Below, piece after piece: positions 16,460 to 24,350 of a stretch of 64,000 nt of DNA (within the stretch, counting starts at the first letter, position 1; each line of letters starts with the position of its first letter). The stretch is from UBA9732 sp963649615 (GTDB lineage: Bacteria > Spirochaetota > Spirochaetia > Sphaerochaetales > Sphaerochaetaceae). The notes below the pieces were generated by a model. That model was given only the letters and a program-made list of their open reading frames with translations. It was not told the origin of the DNA and searched no databases. The position numbers and the translations under genes were made by a program. The stretch spans positions 1 through 64,000 of the forward strand of contig CAVJIN010000004.1 of assembly GCA_963649615.1 (NCBI GenBank), read 5' to 3'.

Positions 16460-17284
16460 ATGGCTAATAATGGCGAAAAAGTGACTCGTTCACCATGGTT
16501 GTATGATGTGAAACCTTTTAACATTGTAGATAATGTTTATTATGTTGGAAATAAATCTGTATCATCGCATTTGTTTGATACAGGAGAAGGGCTTCTTCTG
16601 TTGGATACGGGTTATTTGCAGACTGCTTATTTACTTTTGGAATCTATAAGAGAACTTGGTTTTAATCCAAAAGATATTAAGTGGATTCTTCATTCTCATT
16701 GTCATTATGATCATTTTGGAGCAACTAGACTTATAGTTGAGAAATATGGCGCCAAAACCTATATGCCAGCGGTAGATATTCCATATCTTGCTGAAACTCC
16801 AGTTTTAAATTTGACTACAAGAGCGGGTTATAATTACGAACCACCATACGACACCTATTTTGATGTTGATGTTCCTGTAAATGATGGAGATATCTTAACT
16901 TTTGGAAACACAACAGTTAAGGCTGTAGCTGCTCCAGGTCATACTCCTGGAACTATGGCATATTTCATCACATTGCCATGTGGATTAATTGCTGCAATGC
17001 ATGGGGGATTGGGTTTAAATACGCTAAAGTCTAATTTTATTAGTGAATTAAACCTAGATTCTAAATGTCGTCTTGATTATGAGAATACTCTAAAGAAGCT
17101 TAAAGGCATTCCTGTGGATGTTGTGCTTGGCAATCATCCTGGACAGTCTGAAACTTTTGAAAAAGAAGCTCTAGTTGGAAAAGTTGACGGGAATCCTTTT
17201 GTTGATAAGACCTTCTGGGATAAGATGTTGGATTTGCGTCTTGAAAAGTACTATGAAATGATTGCTTCAGATCCTATTAAATAG
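16460..17284 (+). CDS. Metallo-beta-lactamase-fold hydrolase (B3-like)
   Basis: Zinc hydrolase of 274 residues with HSHCHYDH at residues 78-85 (metal ligands), a further ligand His at about 161 in APGHTPG and a late GNHPGQ. The pattern matches the subclass B3-like group, which includes lactonases and other ester hydrolases. No signal peptide is seen, which argues against a periplasmic beta-lactamase. The start at 16460 follows GAGG. A longer frame from 16409 would begin inside the terminator. It is placed behind the ABC operon and probably acts on the same imported compound. Confidence 0.8.
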   Translation: MANNGEKVTRSPWLYDVKPFNIVDNVYYVGNKSVSSHLFDTGEGLLLLDTGYLQTAYLLLESIRELGFNPKDIKWILHSHCHYDHFGATRLIVEKYGAKTYMPAVDIPYLAETPVLNLTTRAGYNYEPPYDTYFDVDVPVNDGDILTFGNTTVKAVAAPGHTPGTMAYFITLPCGLIAAMHGGLGLNTLKSNFISELNLDSKCRLDYENTLKKLKGIPVDVVLGNHPGQSETFEKEALVGKVDGNPFVDKTFWDKMLDLRLEKYYEMIASDPIK

Positions 17285-17301
17285 AAAAGAACAAAAGAGA
17301 A

Positions 17302-17346
17302 GGGGCTGTAACAAAAATCAGATTTTCTGACAGGCGTTACAGCTCC
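17302..17346. terminator. Bidirectional hairpin between convergent genes
   Basis: GGGGCTGTAAC at 17302-17312 pairs with GTTACAGCTCC at 17336-17346 apart from two mismatched or wobble positions. An inner stem, TCAGA with TCTGA, sits in the loop. The minus strand continues into a pyrimidine-rich run, so it is likely the terminator of the leftward GH127 operon and may serve both directions. Confidence 0.6.
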
Positions 17347-17361
17347 ATTAAATGGCTTAAA

Positions 17362-19059
17362 TCAGTGTTTCTGTTGAGTTGGTCCATAATTTGCTGCACC
17401 GGTATAAGGTACGTCCTCAGGTTTAGGAAGCACAATTGGTTTAGTCAAATCTCTTTGGTAAAGTCTTAAATGTTCTCCGTGAGGCAGGATGTCAATCACA
17501 TCGCAACCACGCCATATGACCTGATAATCTCGTCCTGCAACATGTTCTTTCTTTGTGATAGTACGTAAAGGATGGCGAAGTTCTAGGGTATCGCCCACTT
17601 GAAGAGCATCAAGGCCAAAAAGATCTCTCTTGTGTGTTCCTTCAACTTGCTTACCATTTAAATACAACTTCACATTCTTGCCCATCCAAGAATACAAACG
17701 AAAGAAAGCTCCGCTTGACTCTTTAAGAGTAATAGAAATTCTTCCGTGCTCTGGATATTCCATTGAAAGCTTAAAGGAAGAGGTTTCCTTATCTAATGGA
17801 ATGTTCACACACAAAGTATTATTTTCTTGTGTTACAGCTATATCCCACACCAACTTTAGTGCAGTAGGAGCCATACCAACACAGCACCCTGCAATAGAGC
17901 GGAACTTACTTAGGGAAATACTATTAGGTAAAGACCCACCAGTAAAACCACCAATAATACGCTTGTCTATATTATGATATGTGATTCCGTTAGAATCTGG
18001 AAGGGTGTTATCAACTACCACATACGTTGCAGATGTAATCTGATTTTCAACCAATTGGTTTCTTGCAAATAGGTTTATATCGTTCCAGTATTCAGAGTAG
18101 CCTGCTTGAATTAACTCCCAAGCACAGCAAATCATGTCTCTAATACAGCATGTTTCACAATGCTCCTCTTCCATAGGATGCCATTGGGCATATTCAGGAA
18201 CCCATCCAAAGGAGGATGAGATAGAGCGAATATAATCGTAAATACCCTTTCCAGCAACAAGATAACTTTTATCTCCAGTAACTTTGCTTAAACGAACCAA
18301 GCCCATAGCTACCCAACCGGCAGAATGTACATGCCCAAAAAATTCGTATCTATAATTGAAATAACGAGATACACCTAAAAGAAAGTTTGCTAAACCTTTT
18401 GCAAGATCCAAAGCTACTTCATCTCCCTTTATTTCGTATCGTTCAACTAGTGCCCTTAGCATAATAGCATTACGAATAGCCTGTTCACCTCTACCAGTAT
18501 GACGAGTAAGATCAAACCCTCCATTTTTTAAGTAAACATCATTAGGAAATTCGTAGATAGGAAGAGGCTCAGGAGTATCGCCAGACCAAAAGGTACGAAC
18601 CTTACGCTCAATCACAATTTCTCTCATTCCTCTTACAAGTTCAGATATCCGCTTCTCAATTGCAGGGTCGTTTGGAAACTTACGGCTAAGTCTATTTAAA
18701 GCAGGAAGAATATAGCCCATTTCATGGAAGGAAGAATGTATTGTATGTGTCCATGGATATGGATGATGAAACCTTAGACCATGTTCTCCCCAGTCTGATA
18801 GAAGGAATTTTTGGAATCCAGCAAGAACTTCTGCTCCTTCATTGGTGCCCAACATCTCACGTATGCTATCTAGGCCCTCGTACCAAGAACCTACAAGTTC
18901 TGCATCGTCAACACGACAGTGAGCTGCTTCAGCTGGTTTTTTGTTTGGAAGTACCAACCAATAAGGTAAATAACCTTCTGCTGAATCTACCATTGAGGTT
19001 ATATAATTAAGTGATCTTTTTGCACACTCAAGTGGTTCAAATTTTTGATACCTTGTCAT
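17362..19059 (-). CDS. GH127-like glycosidase (DUF1680, putative beta-L-arabinofuranosidase)
   Basis: Cytoplasmic protein of 565 residues with an alpha/alpha-barrel look and C-terminal beta domains. The GH127 zinc-cysteine site appears to be kept: E299-H300-C301 reproduces the Glu-x-Cys pair, and C392-C393 in GCCVGM reproduces the adjacent cysteines. The cluster around C301 also has extra cysteines (C304, C305 and a later pair). Known GH127 enzymes remove beta-L-arabinofuranose from plant glycans, but related families have other substrates. It is the last gene of a LacI-led operon with a Gfo/Idh oxidoreductase and a TIM-barrel isomerase. Confidence 0.65.
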   Translation of the reverse strand: MTRYQKFEPLECAKRSLNYITSMVDSAEGYLPYWLVLPNKKPAEAAHCRVDDAELVGSWYEGLDSIREMLGTNEGAEVLAGFQKFLLSDWGEHGLRFHHPYPWTHTIHSSFHEMGYILPALNRLSRKFPNDPAIEKRISELVRGMREIVIERKVRTFWSGDTPEPLPIYEFPNDVYLKNGGFDLTRHTGRGEQAIRNAIMLRALVERYEIKGDEVALDLAKGLANFLLGVSRYFNYRYEFFGHVHSAGWVAMGLVRLSKVTGDKSYLVAGKGIYDYIRSISSSFGWVPEYAQWHPMEEEHCETCCIRDMICCAWELIQAGYSEYWNDINLFARNQLVENQITSATYVVVDNTLPDSNGITYHNIDKRIIGGFTGGSLPNSISLSKFRSIAGCCVGMAPTALKLVWDIAVTQENNTLCVNIPLDKETSSFKLSMEYPEHGRISITLKESSGAFFRLYSWMGKNVKLYLNGKQVEGTHKRDLFGLDALQVGDTLELRHPLRTITKKEHVAGRDYQVIWRGCDVIDILPHGEHLRLYQRDLTKPIVLPKPEDVPYTGAANYGPTQQKH

Positions 19060-19085
19060 AAATTTCTTACAAAAACCTCTGCTAA

Positions 19086-20000
19086 TTAGATTACAAACTG
19101 AGACAAATATCTCATTGAAAGCTCAAGACTCTTAAGTTTGTCTTCCTTTGAACCTTCAAAGGCACGGTCTTCAACTTCTAGGCAAGCGTATCCATTAAAT
19201 CCAATATCTGTGAGAGCAGATACGAACTTTCCCCAGTTTACATCTCCAAGTCCTGGTAGTTTGCCAGCTGTGTACTGAAGTGGATAGGCTAAAATTCCGT
19301 ATTCTGCAAGCTTGTCTGGATAAACTTTCATATCTTTGAAATGTACATGGAACATTTTATCTTTGAACTCGTAAATTGGTTTTATATAGTCCAATTGTTG
19401 CCATACGAAGTGACTTGGGTCAAAGTTAATTCCAAAGTTGTCAGAGTTGATTATATCAATAATCTTTCTCCAAATGACGGGGGAATTGAAGAGATTCTTT
19501 CCGCCTGGCCACTGATTCTCATCAAACAGCATAGGGCAGTTTTCTATTGCAATCTTAACGTCTTGATTTTTTGCATATTCAACAATTGCAGGCCATACTT
19601 TTTTGACTTCTTCTAGGTTGTCTTCAACGTTTTTGCTGGGGTCTCTGCCAATAAAAGTTGTAACCATGTTAACACCAAGTTTTTTGCTTGCATCAATTAC
19701 TTTATAAAGATGTGAAAGAATTGCTGCTCTTTTTTCCAAATCTGGCTCTAAGGTGTTTGGATAATATGCAAGAGAAGAAATCTCAACGTTGGATTCTTTA
19801 CATTTATTTAGAATGTGTTCGGCTGTTTTATCATCTAGATTATCAACGTCAATGTGGCAAACTCCGCTGTAACGTCTGTCTGCTTTCTCATGTGGCCAGC
19901 ATGCAACTTCAACACATTTATAGCCATACTTTGCTGCTGCGTCAATGACTTCATCAAATGTAAATTCACTCAAAAGAGATGTAATAAAACCAATTTTCAT
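19086..20000 (-). CDS. Sugar phosphate isomerase/epimerase-like TIM barrel
   Basis: Xylose-isomerase-like (AP_endonuc_2 fold) protein of 304 residues. Metal ligands expected for the fold are seen in IAIENCP (Glu), NFGINFDPSHFVWQ (Asp, His), MFHVHFKDMK (His) and ACLEVED (Glu). The start at 20000 follows GGAG. A longer frame from 20069 would run into the preceding gene. Members are isomerases, epimerases, dehydratases and 3-keto-glycoside eliminases. The 13-nt gap to a Gfo/Idh oxidoreductase supports a two-step redox-and-rearrangement role. Confidence 0.82.
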   Translation of the reverse strand: MKIGFITSLLSEFTFDEVIDAAAKYGYKCVEVACWPHEKADRRYSGVCHIDVDNLDDKTAEHILNKCKESNVEISSLAYYPNTLEPDLEKRAAILSHLYKVIDASKKLGVNMVTTFIGRDPSKNVEDNLEEVKKVWPAIVEYAKNQDVKIAIENCPMLFDENQWPGGKNLFNSPVIWRKIIDIINSDNFGINFDPSHFVWQQLDYIKPIYEFKDKMFHVHFKDMKVYPDKLAEYGILAYPLQYTAGKLPGLGDVNWGKFVSALTDIGFNGYACLEVEDRAFEGSKEDKLKSLELSMRYLSQFVI

Positions 20001-20013
20001 ACTAGGCTCCTTA

Positions 20014-21093
20014 TTATAGGTTGCAGGAAATAGATTTCCCTGTTTTTGATGATTCAAATGCAAGATCAATAACTTTCATTACTCTAAGAGATTCACTTGG
20101 CTTAACTGCTAATTCTGCCTTGCCGTTTAATACATCCAAAAAGTTGTAATAGAAAGACTGCCAATTCTGAGATACTGCAGGAACAGTAATTCTCTTTATT
20201 GTTTCTTCCGGTCTTGGTTGCATAGTTCTTGTTGCAGAGGTTGTCTCTTTTCTATGGTCTAAAGGTCCTTTGTAATTGATAAGATATGGAGACCAATCAA
20301 CTTCCTTCATAATGCCTTGAATAATTTGTCCTTCACCGTTCAATTCTTTTATATCAAGGCAACCTTCATCTCCAAGAACATGCCAACGTGGATATTGAAT
20401 AAATGCAGAAGTAAAAGTTTCAACAAGGGCAGTCATTCCGTTTTCAAAATTGAGCTCGATAATATCGTTGTCATCTACTTCATAATTAACGTTATAAAGG
20501 TGGGCATAAACCGATATTAACTTAGAAGGAACAAGTGTCAAAATTTGGTCAATTTGGTGTGGGCCCCAGTCAAGAAGCATTCCACCACCATGTTTTTTCA
20601 TTCTTCTCCAGTCGCTAGGAATTCCATTGCTTCCGTCAACACGGCTTTCAATTCTGAAAACTTTTCCCAGTTTGTTTGAGGAAATAGCGTCTTTAACCAT
20701 AAGAAAATCGCCATCATTTCTTCTGTTCTGATGGACTGTGAAGATTTTATTATTCTTCTTGCTGCATTCAATCATTTGTTCAAGCTCATTTGCGTTCATA
20801 GAAACGGGTTTTTCGCAAATGACGTTCTTTCCCGCATTAAGAGCAGCTAAAACCAGCGAAAGATGATAATCGTTAGGAACGCTGACAATAACTGTGTTAA
20901 TGCTGTCATCCTTAAGAAAAGCTTCAAGAGTAGCATAAGCTCTGAGTCCAAACTTTTGTGCTGCTTCTAATCTTGAAGGGTCTGTGTCGTAGACAGCAAG
21001 GACCTCAAAATCTTCTGTGCTAGGAACTATCCACTTATAGTGATAGTAGCCCATGTACCCAAAACCAATAATACCAATTCTTACTTTTTCCAT
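20014..21093 (-). CDS. Gfo/Idh/MocA family oxidoreductase
   Basis: NAD(P)-dependent sugar oxidoreductase of 359 residues. The N-terminal Rossmann motif is GFGYMGYYHY, and the family Lys is in VICEKPVSMN. The second-domain helix shows GGGMLLDWGPHQIDQIL, with the Asp and His expected at the active site. It is the second gene of the LacI-led leftward operon and shares that operon with a TIM-barrel protein and the GH127-like enzyme. Its substrate is unknown. Oxidation at C3 of a glycoside is one possibility. Confidence 0.85.
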   Translation of the reverse strand: MEKVRIGIIGFGYMGYYHYKWIVPSTEDFEVLAVYDTDPSRLEAAQKFGLRAYATLEAFLKDDSINTVIVSVPNDYHLSLVLAALNAGKNVICEKPVSMNANELEQMIECSKKNNKIFTVHQNRRNDGDFLMVKDAISSNKLGKVFRIESRVDGSNGIPSDWRRMKKHGGGMLLDWGPHQIDQILTLVPSKLISVYAHLYNVNYEVDDNDIIELNFENGMTALVETFTSAFIQYPRWHVLGDEGCLDIKELNGEGQIIQGIMKEVDWSPYLINYKGPLDHRKETTSATRTMQPRPEETIKRITVPAVSQNWQSFYYNFLDVLNGKAELAVKPSESLRVMKVIDLAFESSKTGKSISCNL

Positions 21094-21123
21094 TGTGAAA
21101 AATTCTCCATTTTTTTCAGAGCC

Positions 21124-22107
21124 TTATCTTGTACTCTCTCTTATAATCAATTCAGTGGGAAGTAGTAGATATCTAGATTTGCTTTCCCCTTGTTCAATCA
21201 GTTCAATTAGCATCTCACAACAATTCAAGCCCATTTGATAGCAAGGTTGTCTGACAGTTGTCAAAGCAGGCGTTGTCATTCTTGCAATATCTATATCATC
21301 AAATCCGATAATTTCTATATCTTCTGGAATTTTAAGCCCATAGCTTTTTGCAACATTTGCAGCGGCAACTGCTACTATGTCACTTGCTGCAAATACAGCA
21401 TCTGGCTTCTTTTCTTTTGAAAAGAGCGTGTGAGCTACAGAATAGGCAATGTCATAATTAATGTCTGAAAGAGAAGTAACCAATTGAGGAATTATTTTTT
21501 TGTTTGCTTTTTCTAAAGCAATTTCAAAGCCTCTTAATCTGTCAATTGCATACCTGTAGGAAAGAGGGCCATTGATAAATGCAATTCTATTATTTCCATG
21601 TGATAAAAGAAGTTCTGTTGCTCTTATTGTTGCTTGAATGTCGTCAATTGATACATATGGAATACTTCCCTTGGAACTCTTTTCACCACATTGAACAATG
21701 GGAACTAAGTTTGTGATAGCCTTCTCGTTTTCAAGGTTAATGGCTGAAATAATTCCTGCAGCGTTAGTTCTTTTTACAATATTAACTAACTCTTCTATAG
21801 GAGAATCTGATGCGCTTTCATGAAGAAGAATAGAATACTTGCAACAAGACGCTTTCTCTGTTGCTCCTCTAATCACCTCAGTGTAAAAACGGTTTACAAC
21901 AGATGGAACTTCCAGGATTATTAACCTGCTTTTTCCTTGACCTGTCTGTTTATTTTCTGGAATCTCATATCCAAGTTCTTTAATTGCTTCGTTTACTTTG
22001 ACAACAATGTCCTTGTTTACAGCCGGGTTTCCTTTGATGATGCGAGAAATAGTTGCAATTGATATTCCTGTTTTTTTAGAAATGTCTTGATAAGTAACTT
22101 TTTTCAT
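21124..22107 (-). CDS. LacI family transcriptional regulator
   Basis: Repressor of 327 residues with an N-terminal LacI helix-turn-helix (TYQDISKKTGISIATISRII) and a periplasmic-binding-protein-like sugar sensor domain. The recognition helix reads SIATISRIIKG rather than the common TATVSRVLNG, so its operator may differ from the standard CG-centred palindrome. The start at 22107 follows GGAGAGGG. A GTG at 22128 lies upstream of that site and is rejected. It leads the operon running to the GH127-like gene and diverges from a second Gfo/Idh gene. Confidence 0.88.
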   Translation of the reverse strand: MKKVTYQDISKKTGISIATISRIIKGNPAVNKDIVVKVNEAIKELGYEIPENKQTGQGKSRLIILEVPSVVNRFYTEVIRGATEKASCCKYSILLHESASDSPIEELVNIVKRTNAAGIISAINLENEKAITNLVPIVQCGEKSSKGSIPYVSIDDIQATIRATELLLSHGNNRIAFINGPLSYRYAIDRLRGFEIALEKANKKIIPQLVTSLSDINYDIAYSVAHTLFSKEKKPDAVFAASDIVAVAAANVAKSYGLKIPEDIEIIGFDDIDIARMTTPALTTVRQPCYQMGLNCCEMLIELIEQGESKSRYLLLPTELIIRESTR

Positions 22108-22133
22108 TTGGAACCCTCTCCTTTTCACCGGCT

Positions 22134-22154
22134 ATTATAACATAGTTGTGAAAA
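22134..22154 (-). promoter_or_regulatory. Promoter of the LacI-led operon
   Basis: An extended -10, TGTTATAAT on the minus strand (TATAAT at 22139-22134), is preceded by TTTTCACAAC. The block is nearly identical to that before the DeoR gene (6385-6364). Confidence 0.5.
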
Positions 22155-22211
22155 AAAGCACTATTTTTCTTTCAAATTTCAGAAAAAACTTGTTAAAAAT
22201 GTGTAATTTTC

Positions 22212-22240
22212 TTGAAAATGGATTTTTGTGGTGGTATTCT
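22212..22240 (+). promoter_or_regulatory. Promoter of the rightward Gfo/Idh operon
   Basis: TTGAAA at 22212-22217, a 17-bp spacer and TATTCT at 22235-22240. Just downstream, CTTAG (22248-22252) and CTAAG (22259-22263) form a short inverted repeat at the expected start site, a weak candidate operator. Confidence 0.5.
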
Positions 22241-22291
22241 AAGAGGGCTTAGTAAACTCTAAGTTGTGTGGAATACATTGGAGGAATAAAA

Positions 22292-23374
22292 ATGGATAAA
22301 AAGCTTCGTATTGGTATTATTGGATGCGGAGGAATTGCAGAAAAGAAACATCTTCCTGCACTTAGCGCATTGCCAGAACTTTGTGAAATAGTAGCATTTT
22401 GTGACACTATTAAAGAGAGAGCAGAAAAGGCTGCAAAGCAATACGGTGGTGCAGATGCAAAAGTCTATGAAGACTACAAGGAACTTTTAAAAGATAAGTC
22501 AATTGATGTTGTTAATGTCTTAACGCCAAATAGATCTCACTCTCAAATAGTTGTTGATGCGTTTGCTGCAGGCAAACATGTCATGAGCGAGAAGCCAATG
22601 GCAGCTTCAAGTGAAGATGCCCAGAAAATGTTAGATGCATGGAAAAAAAGTGGAAAGAAGTTCACAATAGGATATCAAAATAGATTCCGTCCAGAAGTTT
22701 GGTCCCTTCACGAGGCTTGCGTTAACGGAGAACTTGGAGATATTTATTTTGCTAAAGCCTATGCTCTTAGAAGAAAAGGTGTTCCAACTTGGGGAGTGTT
22801 CCTTGATAAAGAAAAACAGGGCGGCGGTCCTTTAATTGACATTGGAACTCATGCCTTGGATATGACTCTTTGGATGATGAATAATTATGAGCCTGTCAGT
22901 GTTTCAGGTCAAACCTTCTATAAAATGGCAGATCAACCAGATGCAAACCTCTTTGGGCCGTGGGATCCAAAAAAATATAATGTTGAAGATTCTGCCTTTG
23001 GTTTTATTAAATTCAAAAATGGTGCTGTTGTAATGCTTGAGGCTTCTTGGGTTCTTAACATAGAAAAAGGAAGAGAAGCTTCTACCTGTTTGTGTGGAAC
23101 AAAAGCTGGTGCAGATGTTTATCTTGATGGTGATATTTGCTATCACAGAACAAATCATGGTTTGCTTACAGATGAGCATAACGCAGAAAAGGGTGGTGTT
23201 GCTTACTTTGATGGAAAAGTAGTAACTCCTGCAATTAGAGAGGCAGATCAGTGGCTTAAGTGCATTATTAATGACACTGAACCTGTTGTTAAGCCAGAAG
23301 AGGCCTTTACTGTAACAAGAATCTTAGAAGCAATATACGAATCTGCTAAGACTGGAAAGGAAGTTCTTCTTTAA
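22292..23374 (+). CDS. Gfo/Idh/MocA family oxidoreductase
   Basis: NAD(P)-dependent oxidoreductase of 360 residues. The Rossmann loop is GIIGCGGIAEKKHLP, the family Lys is in VMSEKPMA, and GGGPLIDIGTHALDMTLWMM carries the active-site Asp and His. GGAGG lies 7 nt before the chosen ATG. An earlier in-frame codon at 22268 lacks one. The TIM-barrel gene 15 nt downstream forms a pair that mirrors the leftward pair across the divergent promoters. Confidence 0.86.
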   Translation: MDKKLRIGIIGCGGIAEKKHLPALSALPELCEIVAFCDTIKERAEKAAKQYGGADAKVYEDYKELLKDKSIDVVNVLTPNRSHSQIVVDAFAAGKHVMSEKPMAASSEDAQKMLDAWKKSGKKFTIGYQNRFRPEVWSLHEACVNGELGDIYFAKAYALRRKGVPTWGVFLDKEKQGGGPLIDIGTHALDMTLWMMNNYEPVSVSGQTFYKMADQPDANLFGPWDPKKYNVEDSAFGFIKFKNGAVVMLEASWVLNIEKGREASTCLCGTKAGADVYLDGDICYHRTNHGLLTDEHNAEKGGVAYFDGKVVTPAIREADQWLKCIINDTEPVVKPEEAFTVTRILEAIYESAKTGKEVLL

Positions 23375-23389
23375 TTATAGAGGTAAATC

Positions 23390-24244
23390 ATGAAAGTAGG
23401 TGTGCAACTTTTTTCTGTTAAAAATGCAATGGCAGAGAATCCTGTTAAATGCCTTAAAGATGTGGCTAAATTGGGATTTAAGTATATTGAGCCAGCAAAT
23501 TCAAATGCAGACAAAGACTTTGGAATTGGCCTTGGAATGCCGGCTAAAGAATTGAAGAAGTATTTGGATGATTTGGGTTTGCAGGTTGTAAATTCTCATG
23601 TCTCTCCGTTGGATGAAGAAAACGTTAAAAGAGTTATTGAGTATCACAAAATTCTTGGTAACGATTGCTTAACCATGCCAATGATGATGTATTCAAGTCA
23701 CGATGATGCACTTAGAGTGGCTGAAAAACTTCAGAAAATTGGTGAGATTTGCCATGCAAATGAAATGCATTATCTGTATCATAACCATTACCATGAATTT
23801 CAAGTTCTAGGGGGTGAAACAGTCTACCAAACGCTTGTTGAAAATACCTCTGCAGATGCTGTTAGCTTTGAGCTAGATGCTTTTTGGGCTATTCGTGGCG
23901 GAATGGATGACATTGCTCTTATTAATAAATTGGGTAATCGTCTTAAGATGGTTCACTTTAAGGATTTTTCCAAAACCTGTAAGCAACCTCTTAATATGTT
24001 TGAGGTTGTAGATCCCAAGGCTAATATCACAAAAGATTTTTATATGTCTAAGCGCGATTTTACTGCTTTTGCTGAAATTGGCGATGGTATCTTAAATCTC
24101 CAAGCAACTATTGATGCCGTGGCAAAGAATGGTAATGTGGAATATATGATTCTTGAACAGGACAGAACTCAAATGCCAAGCGAACTTGATAGTTTGTGCA
24201 GAAGCATACAAGGAATGAAATCTCTTCATGGTTTAGAATTTTAA
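23390..24244 (+). CDS. Sugar phosphate isomerase/epimerase-like TIM barrel
   Basis: Xylose-isomerase-like protein of 284 residues with fold ligands in LYHNHYHEF (His, Glu), VSFELDAFWAIRGG (Glu, Asp), MVHFKDF (His) and MILEQDRT (Glu). It is co-transcribed with the preceding Gfo/Idh gene. Homologues act as epimerases, inosose dehydratases or 3-keto-glycoside hydrolases and eliminases. The long loop with KTCKQPLNMFEVVDPK between the His and the last Glu is not part of the compact core. A terminator hairpin follows. Confidence 0.82.
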   Translation: MKVGVQLFSVKNAMAENPVKCLKDVAKLGFKYIEPANSNADKDFGIGLGMPAKELKKYLDDLGLQVVNSHVSPLDEENVKRVIEYHKILGNDCLTMPMMMYSSHDDALRVAEKLQKIGEICHANEMHYLYHNHYHEFQVLGGETVYQTLVENTSADAVSFELDAFWAIRGGMDDIALINKLGNRLKMVHFKDFSKTCKQPLNMFEVVDPKANITKDFYMSKRDFTAFAEIGDGILNLQATIDAVAKNGNVEYMILEQDRTQMPSELDSLCRSIQGMKSLHGLEF

Positions 24245-24260
24245 GACGATTTTTATAAAA

Positions 24261-24313
24261 AAAGCCCTTCTCTTATCGAGAAATGCGAAAAAGTTGAAGG
24301 GTTTCAATTTTTT
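24261..24313 (+). terminator. Terminator after the Gfo/Idh-isomerase operon
   Basis: AAGCCCTTC (about 24262-24270) pairs with GAAGGGTTT (24296-24304) with one wobble, around a loop of about 25 nt, followed by a T7 run. Its 3' arm is part of the first copy of the 19-bp repeat at 24288-24306. Confidence 0.65.
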
Positions 24314-24338
24314 TATTGAAAAAAGTTGAAGTGTTTCA
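24288..24338 (+). repeat. Two 19-bp direct repeats at the ATPase promoter
   Basis: AAAAAGTTGAAGGGTTTCA (24288-24306) and AAAAAGTTGAAGTGTTTCA (24320-24338) differ at one base and are 32 bp apart, three helical turns. The first lies in the terminator and the second fills the spacer of the ATPase promoter. This looks like a duplicated operator. Confidence 0.7.
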
Positions 24339-24344
24339 TATTAT
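24316..24344 (+). promoter_or_regulatory. Promoter giving a probable leaderless mRNA
   Basis: TTGAAA at 24316-24321, a 17-bp spacer and TATTAT at 24339-24344. The expected start of transcription, about 7 bp after the -10, coincides with the ATG at 24351. There is no ribosome-binding site before that ATG. Confidence 0.55.
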
Positions 24345-24350
24345 TTTTAT

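Noticed and set aside
16460..17284. Antibiotic-resistance metallo-beta-lactamase
   Set aside because: The fold and HxHxDH motif match, but there is no signal peptide and the context is sugar transport. Most proteins of this kind are not beta-lactamases.
24288..24338. CRISPR-like repeat
   Set aside because: There are only two copies with a 13-bp gap, one in a terminator and one in a promoter, and no cas genes. It fits an operator duplication.
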